The notes: generated by a model not told the origin, from the letters alone. DNA of 64,000 bases from Henriciella litoralis (GCF_002088935.1 NZ_NCSS01000006.1:2822407-2886406); one strand, 5' to 3'. Positions 25,083 to 33,813 are shown, counted from the first letter of the stretch. Numbers and translations: made by a program.

Positions 25083-26123
25083 ATGAAGGATGAAGACCTG
25101 ACAATGACCGGCCCCGTCCCGCCCTATCTCGTCTTCCTCGGCGACGAGCATCGCTTGCTGCTCGCAAAGACCGGGGTTGGAATTGCCCAGTGGGCGCCGG
25201 AGCGATGCATCGGTCAATACCGACTTTCCAGGCAAGCAATCCATCTCGGCCTACAGGATCTGTCTCCTGAGGAGGCTGTTGCGAAGGGCGCCAAGTCGTT
25301 GGTTATAGGTGTCGCAGGAATCGGCGGTGCGATTCCGCCAGCCTGGCGGGCGGTGCTTCACGAGGCGCTTGAAGCCGGTCTGGATATCGTTGCCGGCATG
25401 CATGAGCGCCTGCATGATGACGCTGAACTGGCCGAGCGGGCGAGCAAGCTGGGGCGGCGTCTTGTGGATCTGCGTGACCCGCCGGCCGATCTATCGGTCG
25501 GTACGGGCAAGCCGCGTAGCGGTCGCCGTGTGTTGACCGTCGGGACAGATTGCGCCGTCGGAAAGAAGTTCACGGCGCTGGCTGTCTGGCGCGAACTGCG
25601 GGCGCGCGGCGAGGCGGCCGATTTCTGTGCCACAGGGCAAACGGGGGTGCTGATCTCGGGCAAAGGGTTTGCCATTGATAGTGTCGTCAGCGACTTCATA
25701 TCCGGTGCTGCTGAGCGTCTCGCCCCGGCGAACGATCCCGCGCATTGGGACGTGATTGAGGGGCAGGGCTCGATCTTTCATCCGGCCTATGCGGGTGTCT
25801 CTCTTGGCCTTCTGCATGGCAGCCAGCCTGAAGCCATCATCCTTTGTCATGAAGCCGGACGCGAAAGGCTCGGCTATTTCGAGGACTTCCCAACACCGCC
25901 CCTTGATCTGGCAATTGCCCGCCATCTTGAGGCCGCGCGTCTGACCAGTCCGGATGTGCGGTGCGCGGGCATCAGCCTCAATACGAAGTCATTGGCTGAA
26001 GGCGAAGCGCTGGCGCTTTGCAAGACGTTGTCGGCTGAACTCCATCTGCCGGTCACCGATCCTATTCGAATGGGGGCAGGTCCGCTGGTTGACCGCCTGT
26101 TATCAATCCCGCCCAAGCCATGA
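25083..26123 (+). CDS. DUF1611 protein, DgcN-like (probable D-amino-acid N-acetyltransferase)
   Basis: The 346-residue protein has an N-terminal Rossmann-like domain (SLVIGVAGIGGAIPPAWRAVL at about 72-92) and a C-terminal DUF1611 domain with a Walker-A-like GTDCAVGKKF (154-163). Its EGQGSIFHPAYAG and ISLNTKSL segments are also typical of the family. DUF1611 proteins next to a dipeptide-type epimerase include DgcN, which acetylates D-glutamate so that its partner DgcA can racemise it. The next gene, overlapping by 4 bp, is such an epimerase, so that role is inferred here. The start is uncertain: ATG 25083 lacks a good ribosome-binding site, while ATG 25104 has GAAGGA upstream and also fits. 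Confidence 0.8.
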   Translation: MKDEDLTMTGPVPPYLVFLGDEHRLLLAKTGVGIAQWAPERCIGQYRLSRQAIHLGLQDLSPEEAVAKGAKSLVIGVAGIGGAIPPAWRAVLHEALEAGLDIVAGMHERLHDDAELAERASKLGRRLVDLRDPPADLSVGTGKPRSGRRVLTVGTDCAVGKKFTALAVWRELRARGEAADFCATGQTGVLISGKGFAIDSVVSDFISGAAERLAPANDPAHWDVIEGQGSIFHPAYAGVSLGLLHGSQPEAIILCHEAGRERLGYFEDFPTPPLDLAIARHLEAARLTSPDVRCAGISLNTKSLAEGEALALCKTLSAELHLPVTDPIRMGAGPLVDRLLSIPPKP

Positions 26124-27103
26124 GCGAGACGATCGAGATTTCGGTGACTGAAGCGTCCTGGCCGCTCAGGACCCCTTTGCGTTTTGCCTTTGCTGAGCTC
26201 AATTCAATTAATGTCCTTACGGTCGAGCTGAGGCAAGAAGACCATCGAGGCCGCGGTGAGGGCATTGGCGTTTTCTTTCGCGGCGACAGTCCCGAAAAAG
26301 GTATTCAGGAACTGCGGGCCTATAAGGGTGGTTTCGCGACCATGGAGGAGGCTGTAGCAGCCTGCGCCGGATTGCGATCCTTCGCGGCCCGGAATGCGCT
26401 CGATTGTGCAATCTGGGATCTTCGGTGCAAGCGTGATGGTGTTCGGATTCTCGATCAGATTGGAGCGCCGGGCGGACCAGTTGAAACGTTCCAGACCATC
26501 AGCCTCGATAGCCCCGAGGTCATGGCGGATGCCGCGGCGGAGATTGCCGGGCCACGCCTGAAGCTCAAGGTCGATGCGGCTCGAATTGTTGAGCAGGTTC
26601 AGGCCGTTCGGGCGGTACGTCCGGACGCCATGTTGCTCGCCGATGCCAATCAAGATCTCGATCTGGCACGGCTTGTCGAGGTTGCGTCTCTGCTTGCAGA
26701 GGCCGGGCTTGTCCTGCTTGAGCAGCCATTGCCTGCCGGAGGCGATAGCGCGCTTGCGGAGTATCGGTCACCCGTCCCGCTGTGCGCAGACGAAAGCTGT
26801 TTCACGGCGGAAGATGTGCCGGGCCTTGTCGGCCTGTATGACGCTGTAAACATCAAGCTCGACAAAGCGGGCGGGCTGACAGGCGGGCTCGCCCTTCTCA
26901 GGACGGCGCGCAAGCATGGTCTGAAAACACTTGTGGGTTGCATGGCAGGAAGCTCGCTCTCCATGGCGCCCGGTCTGGCTCTGGCGAGCCTTTGTGACTT
27001 TGCCGATCTGGACGGTCCGCTCCTTTTGTCGACGGACCTGTCGAATGGCGTTGAGTATAAAAGCGGCGTGGCCTTGCCAGCGCCCGAGAGCTTCTGGGGG
27101 TAA
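26120..27103 (+). CDS. enolase-superfamily epimerase/racemase (dipeptide epimerase, DgcA-like)
   Basis: This 327-residue protein has the capping domain and barrel of the muconate-lactonising-enzyme subgroup. It carries the KxK acid/base motif (K148, K150), metal ligands D175, E201 and D224 (ADANQDL, EQPLP, CADES) and the second base in NIKLDKAGG (K246/K249). This set is the L-Ala-D/L-Glu epimerase pattern, shared with N-acetyl-D-glutamate racemase DgcA. The 4-bp ATGA overlap with the DUF1611 gene shows the two are made together. It therefore probably inverts an acylated D-amino acid or a dipeptide released by the module 2 peptidases. All catalytic residues are present. Confidence 0.9.
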   Translation: MSETIEISVTEASWPLRTPLRFAFAELNSINVLTVELRQEDHRGRGEGIGVFFRGDSPEKGIQELRAYKGGFATMEEAVAACAGLRSFAARNALDCAIWDLRCKRDGVRILDQIGAPGGPVETFQTISLDSPEVMADAAAEIAGPRLKLKVDAARIVEQVQAVRAVRPDAMLLADANQDLDLARLVEVASLLAEAGLVLLEQPLPAGGDSALAEYRSPVPLCADESCFTAEDVPGLVGLYDAVNIKLDKAGGLTGGLALLRTARKHGLKTLVGCMAGSSLSMAPGLALASLCDFADLDGPLLLSTDLSNGVEYKSGVALPAPESFWG

Positions 27104-27106
27104 GGC

Positions 27107-27880
27107 ATGAAAGATGGCATGACGGGGCAGACAGCCCTGATCACAGGCGGTGCAAGAGGGATCGGTTTTGCGATCGCGCAAGGTCTGGCGAAAAGAGGTG
27201 TGCGCCTGGTTCTTGCAGATCTCGACGTCCGCCAGCTTGAAGCGGCGCAGGCCACCCTTGCTGAGATGGGCGCCGAGGTCACCTGTGTCGAGGTGAATGT
27301 GGCTAACAGTGCCGCTTGCGACAGAGCGGTCGAAACTGCCGTGTCAGAAGGCAATGGACGCCTGGATATCCTGGTTCACTCTGCGGGCATTGGGCTGGAG
27401 CGGCTATTTTTGGAAACCACGGATGAAGAATGGTCGCGAATGCTCGATGTTGACCTGTCCGGGGCTTTTTATTGTTGCCGCGCCGCCGGCCGCGTCATGC
27501 AGGCGCAAGGCTATGGCCGCATCGTCAACATAGCTTCCACGGCGGGTGTCGCTGGCGGCACCGGGCGTGCGGCCTATGGCGCGGCCAAGGGCGGCGTCAT
27601 AATGCTGACCCGTGTGCTCGCCGTGGAGCTTGCGACATCCGGTGTGACCGTCAATGCCCTGGCGCCGGGCGCTATTGAGACCGACCTCGTCGCACAAATG
27701 CATAGCGAGACAACCCGCCAGGTTTATCGGCGGGCAATTCCGGCGGACCGCTATGGCACCCCGGATGAGGTGGCCGCGGCCGCAATATTCCTGACTACGC
27801 CTGAAGCGGCCTACGTCAACGGTCATGTCCTTGCGGTCGATGGAGGCTTTCTGGCGGCTGGAGTCCTACACAAGGATTGA
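27107..27880 (+). CDS. short-chain dehydrogenase/reductase (SDR)
   Basis: The 257-residue classical SDR has TGGARGIG (13-20), S144, Y157 and K161 (YGAAK) and a typical C-terminus (GHVLAVDGGF). HSAG replaces the usual NNAG. ADLD after strand 2 favours NAD(H). It starts 3 bp after the epimerase stop. Being in the epimerase operon it may oxidise a beta-hydroxy group, for instance of a beta-hydroxy amino acid, which would connect to the kbl gene further along; this is inference only. Confidence 0.88.
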   Translation: MKDGMTGQTALITGGARGIGFAIAQGLAKRGVRLVLADLDVRQLEAAQATLAEMGAEVTCVEVNVANSAACDRAVETAVSEGNGRLDILVHSAGIGLERLFLETTDEEWSRMLDVDLSGAFYCCRAAGRVMQAQGYGRIVNIASTAGVAGGTGRAAYGAAKGGVIMLTRVLAVELATSGVTVNALAPGAIETDLVAQMHSETTRQVYRRAIPADRYGTPDEVAAAAIFLTTPEAAYVNGHVLAVDGGFLAAGVLHKD

Positions 27881-27937
27881 AGCCGCTCCGGTGGAATTCG
27901 GTTGTCGATAAGGGGCGGATGCGGCTATACGAAGTTT

Positions 27938-28708
27938 ATGAATGTCGCTTCAGTTCCTGACACTGCGTCCCGCGTCGAGCCGTCCAGCTTTGTTGATGCG
28001 CTAGCCCTTCGACTCGAGGAAAATCCACCGAAGCGAAAAGGTGAGCGAACCCGCGAACGTATCAAGCTCGCAACGGCAAGGATGCTGGAGCGTCTAGGTT
28101 ATCATGCGATGCGGGTGCTGGACATTACGCAGGAAGCGGGTGTCGCGGATGGCTCGTTCTATGTCTACTTCAAGGACAAGAGCGAAGCTGCTCTGGCGGT
28201 GCTTTCCGAATTCGTCGAGTTCATCCCGCCCGGTGCCACCGTCGGCAATACCAGCCGTTCAGCGTTTGATACGATCCGTGAAACCAATTGCCGTTTCATC
28301 CGTCTGTCCCGGGCGAATGCGGGCCTTATGCGATGCATGCTACAGGTGGTCGATGAGCATCCGGACTATTCCGCGCTTGTGCAGGATGTGAACTTGAACT
28401 GGTATACTCGCGTGTCCCGCAGTGTGATCCGCCACTATCCCGAAGGTGCGGTGGATGAGGATTCGATGCTCTTGGTGGCCTACGCTCTCGGCTCCATGAT
28501 GGATGAGATCGTCCGCAGGCTGGTCATCTATCCTGATCAGAATCTCATCCGACTGACCGACAAGATCGTGCCGACAGACAAGGCGCTGGCCGATGCGCTG
28601 AGCGTTCTCTGGTTCAGGACACTTTATCCCGGCAGCGAGATTCCGAAGGGCCTGCGCGGCGCGGCGTCCAAGATCGCTCAGCTAAGCAATGAAAAGCCCA
28701 TGACCTAA
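27938..28708 (+). CDS. TetR-family transcriptional regulator
   Basis: The 256-residue protein has a TetR helix-turn-helix at about residues 40-90, with RTRERIKLATARMLERLGY, VLDITQEAGVADGSFYVYF and KDKSEAALAVL. A helical ligand-binding domain follows (RLSRANAGLMRCMLQVVDEHP). The start may be ATG 27938 or a TTG at 27902. It is co-directional with the SDR operon, 57 bp downstream, and its 3' end overlaps the convergent PhyH gene by 4 bp. It is the only regulator gene in module 2 and so the natural candidate for the protein that binds the WWTTGARNTCAWNWTCA sites. Confidence 0.9.
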   Translation: MNVASVPDTASRVEPSSFVDALALRLEENPPKRKGERTRERIKLATARMLERLGYHAMRVLDITQEAGVADGSFYVYFKDKSEAALAVLSEFVEFIPPGATVGNTSRSAFDTIRETNCRFIRLSRANAGLMRCMLQVVDEHPDYSALVQDVNLNWYTRVSRSVIRHYPEGAVDEDSMLLVAYALGSMMDEIVRRLVIYPDQNLIRLTDKIVPTDKALADALSVLWFRTLYPGSEIPKGLRGAASKIAQLSNEKPMT

Positions 28709-29505
28709 GCCGCGCCTGCCCGCCAGACGGTGGGGTAGAGCGCTCCGGAATAGGGGGCCCCATCGGCAAGGTCCGGCTTCGTCGTCGGGATCGCGACTTC
28801 ACCTTTGGGCACTGTGTATCGAGCATCGTCGCCCAGCCATCTTGTCGACAAAACCCGCCTGCGCCCGGCCTTCGGGTTGGCGGGTGCGCCATGTACGAGC
28901 ATCGCCTGAAAGATGAGGCAGTCGCCCGGTTCGACATCCCAACTGAGGATATCGTAATTATCCCGCGCGGCTTCGATATCTGGCAGTTCCGGAAGGCCGG
29001 TGCCATCATAGGGACTGCCGTCTGCAAAGTGAGCCGGATTGTAGGCTTGTCCCCAATTGTGGCTACCGGCAACGAATTCGAGGGCCACGTCTTTCGGGAC
29101 AGAATCCACGGGAAGCCAGATTGAGCAGACCTGGCGACCGCTGACAGCCCAGTAAGGCTGATCCTGGTGCCAGGGCGTGCGTTGCTGGGTCCCTGGTTCC
29201 TTGACCAGCATCTGGTCGTAGAAAAAGGTCGACGTCGATGAGCCCATGATGAGGCCTGCCAGCTTGCCGGCAGGGGACTTCAGGATGAAGTCGCGAAAGC
29301 TCTCCTGGCGGGTCCACATGTCGAGGTCACCGAAGAAGCGTTCAGCGCCGGCCGGGCCATAGCGCTCGGCGTCTGGTCCGGGATGCCTGAGCGCTTCATC
29401 GATGGCACGCTCGACCAGATCCAGCCATGGCCGGTCGAAGATCCCACGCAGGATGCAAACACCATCGCGATCATAGTCCTCGCGGGCCTGTTCGATATTG
29501 GTCAT
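28705..29505 (-). CDS. phytanoyl-CoA dioxygenase (PhyH)-family Fe(II)/2-oxoglutarate oxygenase
   Basis: The 266-residue protein has the iron facial triad: H113 and D115 (PWHQDQPYW) and H205 (MLVHGAPAN). Basic residues RRR at 215-217 can bind 2-oxoglutarate. DGVCILRGIF at the N-terminus is also typical of the family. It would hydroxylate a small molecule, such as an acyl chain or an amino acid side chain of the imported compound, in the cytoplasm. It is the third and last gene of a leftward run with the S12 hydrolase and the P1 peptidase. The 4-bp overlap with the convergent TetR gene means neither has a separate terminator. Confidence 0.9.
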   Translation of the reverse strand: MTNIEQAREDYDRDGVCILRGIFDRPWLDLVERAIDEALRHPGPDAERYGPAGAERFFGDLDMWTRQESFRDFILKSPAGKLAGLIMGSSTSTFFYDQMLVKEPGTQQRTPWHQDQPYWAVSGRQVCSIWLPVDSVPKDVALEFVAGSHNWGQAYNPAHFADGSPYDGTGLPELPDIEAARDNYDILSWDVEPGDCLIFQAMLVHGAPANPKAGRRRVLSTRWLGDDARYTVPKGEVAIPTTKPDLADGAPYSGALYPTVWRAGAA

Positions 29506-29517
29506 GATGAGGAGCCC

Positions 29518-30918
29518 TCAGTTTGTTTTGTAGAAAGAAAACAAGCCGCCGACATAGTCGACCATGACGCGGGTTGGTGTGTCGTCTTCACCGGGAATAA
29601 AGGTGAAGGTCATCTCGTCGTCATGGGCGGCGTAAAAATGCAGACCGTCGAGGCGGACAAGTGGGATTGCCGGATCATCCGAGGCGGTTCCGCCAAGCTT
29701 CATTGCCAGCCCGTCCTCCTGATCGAGGATGCCAATCCGGTCGATGCCGATCCGCATGCGGCCGATATCGTAGTCTCCGGCAAGCATGGCTCTTTGCGAC
29801 TGTGTCAGGGGTTCGCTGGACGGCTCGCCCCGCGGCGCGTCGAAGACCAGACGGGCGATCTTCTGTTCCAGGCCAACGGGCGAAGGCGATACGTTGCGTG
29901 AATTCGCTAGCACGATGATCGAGACATCGTCATCGGGATAGAAAGCCATATAGCCCGAGAAGCCATCGATGTCGCCGGCATGGGCAATCTTGCGATGGCC
30001 TTCCCAGTTGCGGATGATCAGGGCGCCAAGGGCGTAGGGGTTGGCCTCGCCATCGGGAAATTCGCGCAATTCATAAAGCGTGTTTCGGACATCATCGCCC
30101 AGCAGGTTTTGCCGGTGCACCGCGTCTAGATAGGCTTGCAGGTCCTGAACGGTAGAGGCCAGGGCGCCGGCTGAGAAGGGTACGCTGGGATCGAGAATCG
30201 GCGCGTTCTGGTACCCGTCTTCGCTGAGAACATAACCACCGGCACGGTGCGGAATGATCGTTTGCGGACGGTTGTAATATGTCCGGTCGAGGCCGAGCGG
30301 CGCAAATATGGTTTCTTCGAGATAAGTATCGTACGGCTTGCCAGTGACGTTTTCCACGATCACGCCGAGCAGGAAGATACCGGAATTAGAATAGCTGAAA
30401 TTTGTTCCCGGCTCGAACATAAGCGGCGCTGCTTCAAACATGTCGCGTATTTCCCGTTGCGTGAATGCCTTTCGCGTCCCTTGCGGAAATTCGGGCTGCG
30501 CATTGTAGTTCAGGATACCTGCAGTGTGATTCATCAGCGTCCAGACGGGCGCGTCGCCTGCAGGGCCGTCATAGTCCGGGATGTACGTGCTGATAGGGGC
30601 GTTGAGGTCGATCTTGCCTTCCGCGACGAGTGTGGCGACGGCGATGGCCGTGAATGACTTCGTAATCGATCCGATCGCAAAAACCGTGTCCGGAGTCGCC
30701 GCCACATCCTGTTCTAAATCGGCCGTGCCGACCGCGCCCTCATACAGGATCTGGTCGCCTTTTCGAACGGATACGGCGAGCGCCGGATAGGGGGCTGCTT
30801 CCTGGCTCTGGCTGACAAGGTCTGCGATCGCATCGGTCGGTGGCGTGACGGGTTGAGCGACAGCGCAGCCGACGAGGCTGAGCGCGAGCGCGGCGGTCTT
30901 GATAGTGCGGACAAGCAT
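29518..30918 (-). CDS. serine hydrolase, beta-lactamase family (S12), with C-terminal domain
   Basis: The 466-residue protein has a signal peptide with a possible lipobox (LSLVGC, C18). It has the catalytic S84xxK87 (GSITKS) and Y176SN, and HAGDIDGFSG as the third motif. After the catalytic domain (about residue 360) comes a small beta-rich domain (DYDIGRMRIGIDRIG to GGLFSFYKTN) like those of D-aminopeptidase and peptidase-lactonase homologues. It would work in the periplasm on D-residue peptides, lactones or esters. It is 12 bp upstream of the PhyH gene and 23 bp downstream of the P1 peptidase gene on the same strand. Confidence 0.88.
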   Translation of the reverse strand: MLVRTIKTAALALSLVGCAVAQPVTPPTDAIADLVSQSQEAAPYPALAVSVRKGDQILYEGAVGTADLEQDVAATPDTVFAIGSITKSFTAIAVATLVAEGKIDLNAPISTYIPDYDGPAGDAPVWTLMNHTAGILNYNAQPEFPQGTRKAFTQREIRDMFEAAPLMFEPGTNFSYSNSGIFLLGVIVENVTGKPYDTYLEETIFAPLGLDRTYYNRPQTIIPHRAGGYVLSEDGYQNAPILDPSVPFSAGALASTVQDLQAYLDAVHRQNLLGDDVRNTLYELREFPDGEANPYALGALIIRNWEGHRKIAHAGDIDGFSGYMAFYPDDDVSIIVLANSRNVSPSPVGLEQKIARLVFDAPRGEPSSEPLTQSQRAMLAGDYDIGRMRIGIDRIGILDQEDGLAMKLGGTASDDPAIPLVRLDGLHFYAAHDDEMTFTFIPGEDDTPTRVMVDYVGGLFSFYKTN

Positions 30919-30941
30919 GAAAGCGGTCTCCGGTGAAGTGT

Positions 30942-32102
30942 TTAGTTTGCGTTGGATTGCAGTAGGGCGCGCACGCGCTCTTCCGGCAGTTCGTAGACGT
31001 GCCCGCCGCGGCCCCCTTGCATGTCCTCGGCGGCAACCAGAGCATTGATGATCGCCTCTTCCGTGGCGTCGACGACCGCTGTGAACATTGGATCGAGGGC
31101 TTCGTTCGGAATGCTGGTATATGTGAGGGGCCCGTCGCCACCGAGCGTGACCTTGTTGCTTGTAGAGAAGGCCAGGAAAATGTCGCCCGACAGGCTGTCG
31201 CCCTGTCCGCCAGTGCGCCCCATGCCGATGGCGGCCCGACGCGCCAGTCGCTTAAGCTGGCTGGGGAGAAGAGGAGCATCGGTTGCGATCAGGATGATGA
31301 TCGAGCCGTCACGTTCGGTGTCTGCCTTGGGGGCACGCTGTGGCTGGAGGTCGGTGATCATCTTGCCGATGTCCACGCCGTCGATCACTAGCTGGTCGCG
31401 GGCGCCGTGATTGGCCTGAACGAGGACGCCGACTGTAAATTCCATACCGGGACCATAGCTCGCGACCCTTGAAGCGGTGCCGATGCCGCCCTTGAAGTAA
31501 TATGCGACCATGCCGGTGCCGCCTCCCACAGACCCTTCCTCGACAGGGCCGGTACGGGCATCATTGAGTGCCTTGATGACATCGGCTGGTGTCAGGGGAA
31601 ACGACCAGGCGTCGTTGAGCCCACCATCATATGTTTCGCCAACGACGGGCAGGACACGCGAAAACTTCACGTCATCATTTCCGGCGAAGTGCTCTTTTGT
31701 CCATTGCAGGACGCCGTCCCGGGCGGCGCCGACGCCCAGCGTTCCTGTCAGGGTGACGGGTCCGAAGAAGGCGCCGAATTCTTCAATGAAGTGGGTTCCT
31801 GTGAGTTCGCCAGTGCCATTGAAGGCAAAGTACCCAGCGGCCACCCCTTCGGTTGCGTCCTTGCCAAGTGGGAAGACGACCGTTGCGCCCGTACGGGCGT
31901 TGCCTTCATTCAAGGTGACGTGGCCGACTTCGACGCCGGCCACGTCGGTTATCGCATTCAGGCTGCCCGGTGTGCCATCGAAAGTGATGCCAATGTCGCG
32001 TGCGCGCTCGGCGCTGCTTTGGCAGGCCGCCGTTCCGGCGAGGGCGAGCGCTCCAAGAATGCTCGTCAGGGTCAGTCTGGTGAGTGAAAAGCCTGGTCGC
32101 AT
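30942..32102 (-). CDS. P1-family (S58) peptidase, DmpA/beta-aminopeptidase-like
   Basis: The 386-residue protein is a member of the DmpA/BapA group of self-processing N-terminal nucleophile aminopeptidases. It has GSVGGGTGMVAYYFKGGIGT (190-209), GVLVQANHGARD and the processing site DGSIIILIATDAPLL. By comparison with the family, cleavage would occur between G266 and S267, freeing the serine nucleophile. An N-terminal signal (about 27 residues, with a weak lipobox ending at C27) suggests export. Family members release N-terminal D- or beta-amino acids from peptides. It heads a leftward operon with an S12 hydrolase and the PhyH gene, and is divergent from the M81 gene. Confidence 0.9.
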   Translation of the reverse strand: MRPGFSLTRLTLTSILGALALAGTAACQSSAERARDIGITFDGTPGSLNAITDVAGVEVGHVTLNEGNARTGATVVFPLGKDATEGVAAGYFAFNGTGELTGTHFIEEFGAFFGPVTLTGTLGVGAARDGVLQWTKEHFAGNDDVKFSRVLPVVGETYDGGLNDAWSFPLTPADVIKALNDARTGPVEEGSVGGGTGMVAYYFKGGIGTASRVASYGPGMEFTVGVLVQANHGARDQLVIDGVDIGKMITDLQPQRAPKADTERDGSIIILIATDAPLLPSQLKRLARRAAIGMGRTGGQGDSLSGDIFLAFSTSNKVTLGGDGPLTYTSIPNEALDPMFTAVVDATEEAIINALVAAEDMQGGRGGHVYELPEERVRALLQSNAN

Positions 32103-32214
32103 GGTCGTTCCTTGTTGGTTGCGTGCGTTCGAACCGGTTGCGGGACGGCCGGCTCAACAAACGCACCCTGCCCTAAAAAGGGGGTTGAGCAATGTCTTGA
32201 GAGGAAATAAATGA

Positions 32215-32231
32215 AATTGAATTCAATATCA
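32215..32231 (+). promoter_or_regulatory. module 2 operator-like motif, copy D, with a perfect palindrome
   Basis: The site AATTGAATTCAATATCA lies between the divergent P1 peptidase (start 32102) and M81 peptidase (start 32266) genes. It contains the perfect 12-bp palindrome ATTGAATTCAAT (32216-32227). It begins 112 bp upstream of the P1 peptidase start, a distance close to copies A and B, and only 34 bp before the M81 ATG. Confidence 0.52.
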
Positions 32232-32265
32232 ATAATTTTATGTCGGCCTGTCTGGGGAAGTGAGC

Positions 32266-33744
32266 ATGCGCGTTTTCATCGGTGGTATCCGGACAGAGAC
32301 CAATACGTTCGTGGCTCGACCAACAGGCGACCGCGACTTTCAGGATGGTGACGTCACGCGGGCAGATGCTGTCCACGTCGATCCGGGGCTGCACCCCGGC
32401 TATGCGGGCTTCCTGGCCATGGCCCAGGAGAGGGGGGATGATCTGGCGCGCGGCATCATTGCCTATGCGGTGCCGGGGGGTGCGGTAGAGCAGTCAGTCT
32501 ATGCGGACCTGAAAGAGACCCTGCTGCGAGATCTGAGGCGGGCGCTGCCGGTCGATATGGTGTTGCTCGACCTGCATGGTGCGATGGTCGCCGAGGAGAC
32601 GATAGACTGCGAAGGCGATCTCATTGAGGCTGTGCGAGCAATTGTCGGCAACGATACCGTCATAGGGGTGCTCATCGATCCACATGCTGTTCTGAGCCAG
32701 AAGATGATCACATCCAGCGATTTGCTCCATGCCTATAAGGAGTATCCTCATACCGATGTCATGGAGCGGGCCGGCGAGCTTTACGGCATGGGCGCAAACA
32801 TGGTGGCGACGGGGCAGCGGCCGGTCTGCCGTGTTGCAGAGCTCGGATTGATTGGCGGGTTTCCGACCGTCAGTGAGCCCATGGCCGGGTTCGTCCGCTG
32901 GATGAAAGAGGCTGAATCCCGACCGGGCATTGTGTCTGTGTCCCTTATCCAAAGCTTTCCGTGGAGCGACAGCCCTGATGCGGGTGCAAAAATGCTTGTC
33001 TATACTGACAATGAAAGACTTTTAGGGGATGTGGCAAAAGAGGGCGCCGAACGATTCCGTGCGATCTTCGAGCAGGCCGTTATTTCGACCATGCCCGTCT
33101 CCGATGCTGTTGAGACCGTAGTAAAGAATCCGGAAAAGAGGTTCATCCTTGCTGACGTTTCCGACAATCCCGGTGGGGGCGCGAGTGGAGATGCAACGCA
33201 TTTGCTGCAGGCCCTGATTGACGCAAATGTGCGCGGAATTGGCCTTGCTCTTCTGAATGATCCTAAATCCCTCGTGATGGCGCAAGAACTTGGTCTGGGT
33301 GCGCAGGGCCCATTTTCGCTGGGCGGTAAGCTGTCCCCGTTTTCTGGTGCGCCTGTGGAAGGGACCTTCCGTGTAGCAGCATTGTCGGATGGGGATGGCA
33401 AGGATGGACAGGGCGCGGTTGGCGGGCCGTCGTCGGGTCCGCTGGCGCTGCTTGAGGCCAACTTTGGCGTGATCGTTGTCGGCGGCGAGCGCCGGCAGGC
33501 TCTGTCGCCATCCCTGTTTTCGGTGCTCGGCGTTGATCCGCGAAAGCTCAGGGTTCTGGTCATCAAATCCTCGGCGCACTTCCGTGCGGCCTTTGCGGAT
33601 TTCGACAATCAGATTCTGGAGGTCGGTTCTCCAGCGGAAATGAATCCGGATCTGCCAAGTCTGCCTTTCCGGCGCATACGCCGCCCGCTCTGGCCTTTCG
33701 ATCCGTTGCCGCCGATTATCATTCGAGCACCGGAAGCGCTGTAA
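32266..33744 (+). CDS. M81-family metallopeptidase, MlrC-like
   Basis: The 492-residue protein begins RVFIGGIRTETNTF, the usual start of M81/MlrC proteins. It has DLHGAM, DPHAVL and YPHTD, which hold the histidine and aspartate metal ligands, and ADVSDNPGGGASGD in the C-terminal MlrC domain. ATG 32266 is favoured by GGGGAAG (32254-32260) over an in-frame GTG at 32260. There is no signal peptide, so it is cytoplasmic. MlrC of microcystin-degrading sphingomonads opens linear peptides, but M81 proteins are widespread and most substrates are unknown. Its neighbours (P1 peptidase, two S12 hydrolases, DgcN/DgcA-like pair) support a peptide substrate with unusual residues. Confidence 0.88.
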   Translation: MRVFIGGIRTETNTFVARPTGDRDFQDGDVTRADAVHVDPGLHPGYAGFLAMAQERGDDLARGIIAYAVPGGAVEQSVYADLKETLLRDLRRALPVDMVLLDLHGAMVAEETIDCEGDLIEAVRAIVGNDTVIGVLIDPHAVLSQKMITSSDLLHAYKEYPHTDVMERAGELYGMGANMVATGQRPVCRVAELGLIGGFPTVSEPMAGFVRWMKEAESRPGIVSVSLIQSFPWSDSPDAGAKMLVYTDNERLLGDVAKEGAERFRAIFEQAVISTMPVSDAVETVVKNPEKRFILADVSDNPGGGASGDATHLLQALIDANVRGIGLALLNDPKSLVMAQELGLGAQGPFSLGGKLSPFSGAPVEGTFRVAALSDGDGKDGQGAVGGPSSGPLALLEANFGVIVVGGERRQALSPSLFSVLGVDPRKLRVLVIKSSAHFRAAFADFDNQILEVGSPAEMNPDLPSLPFRRIRRPLWPFDPLPPIIIRAPEAL

Positions 33745-33796
33745 GCCCGATAACTTGTCAGCAACCCGCCTTTTCGCACCGTCGTCATAAAAAAGT

Positions 33797-33813
33797 TGAA
33801 CATGACCTCAAAA
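33797..33813 (-). promoter_or_regulatory. module 2 operator-like motif, copy C
   Basis: On the minus strand the site is TTTTGAGGTCATGTTCA. It lies in the 150-bp region between the M81 gene and the TBDR gene and ends 81 bp before the TBDR ATG at 33895. It fits the consensus of the other three copies. Confidence 0.52.

Noticed and set aside
32266..33744. Naming the M81 gene mlrC and calling a microcystin mlr cluster
   Set aside because: M81 proteins are common without microcystin use, gene order differs from the mlr cluster and no MlrA-type protease is present, so only MlrC-like is supported.
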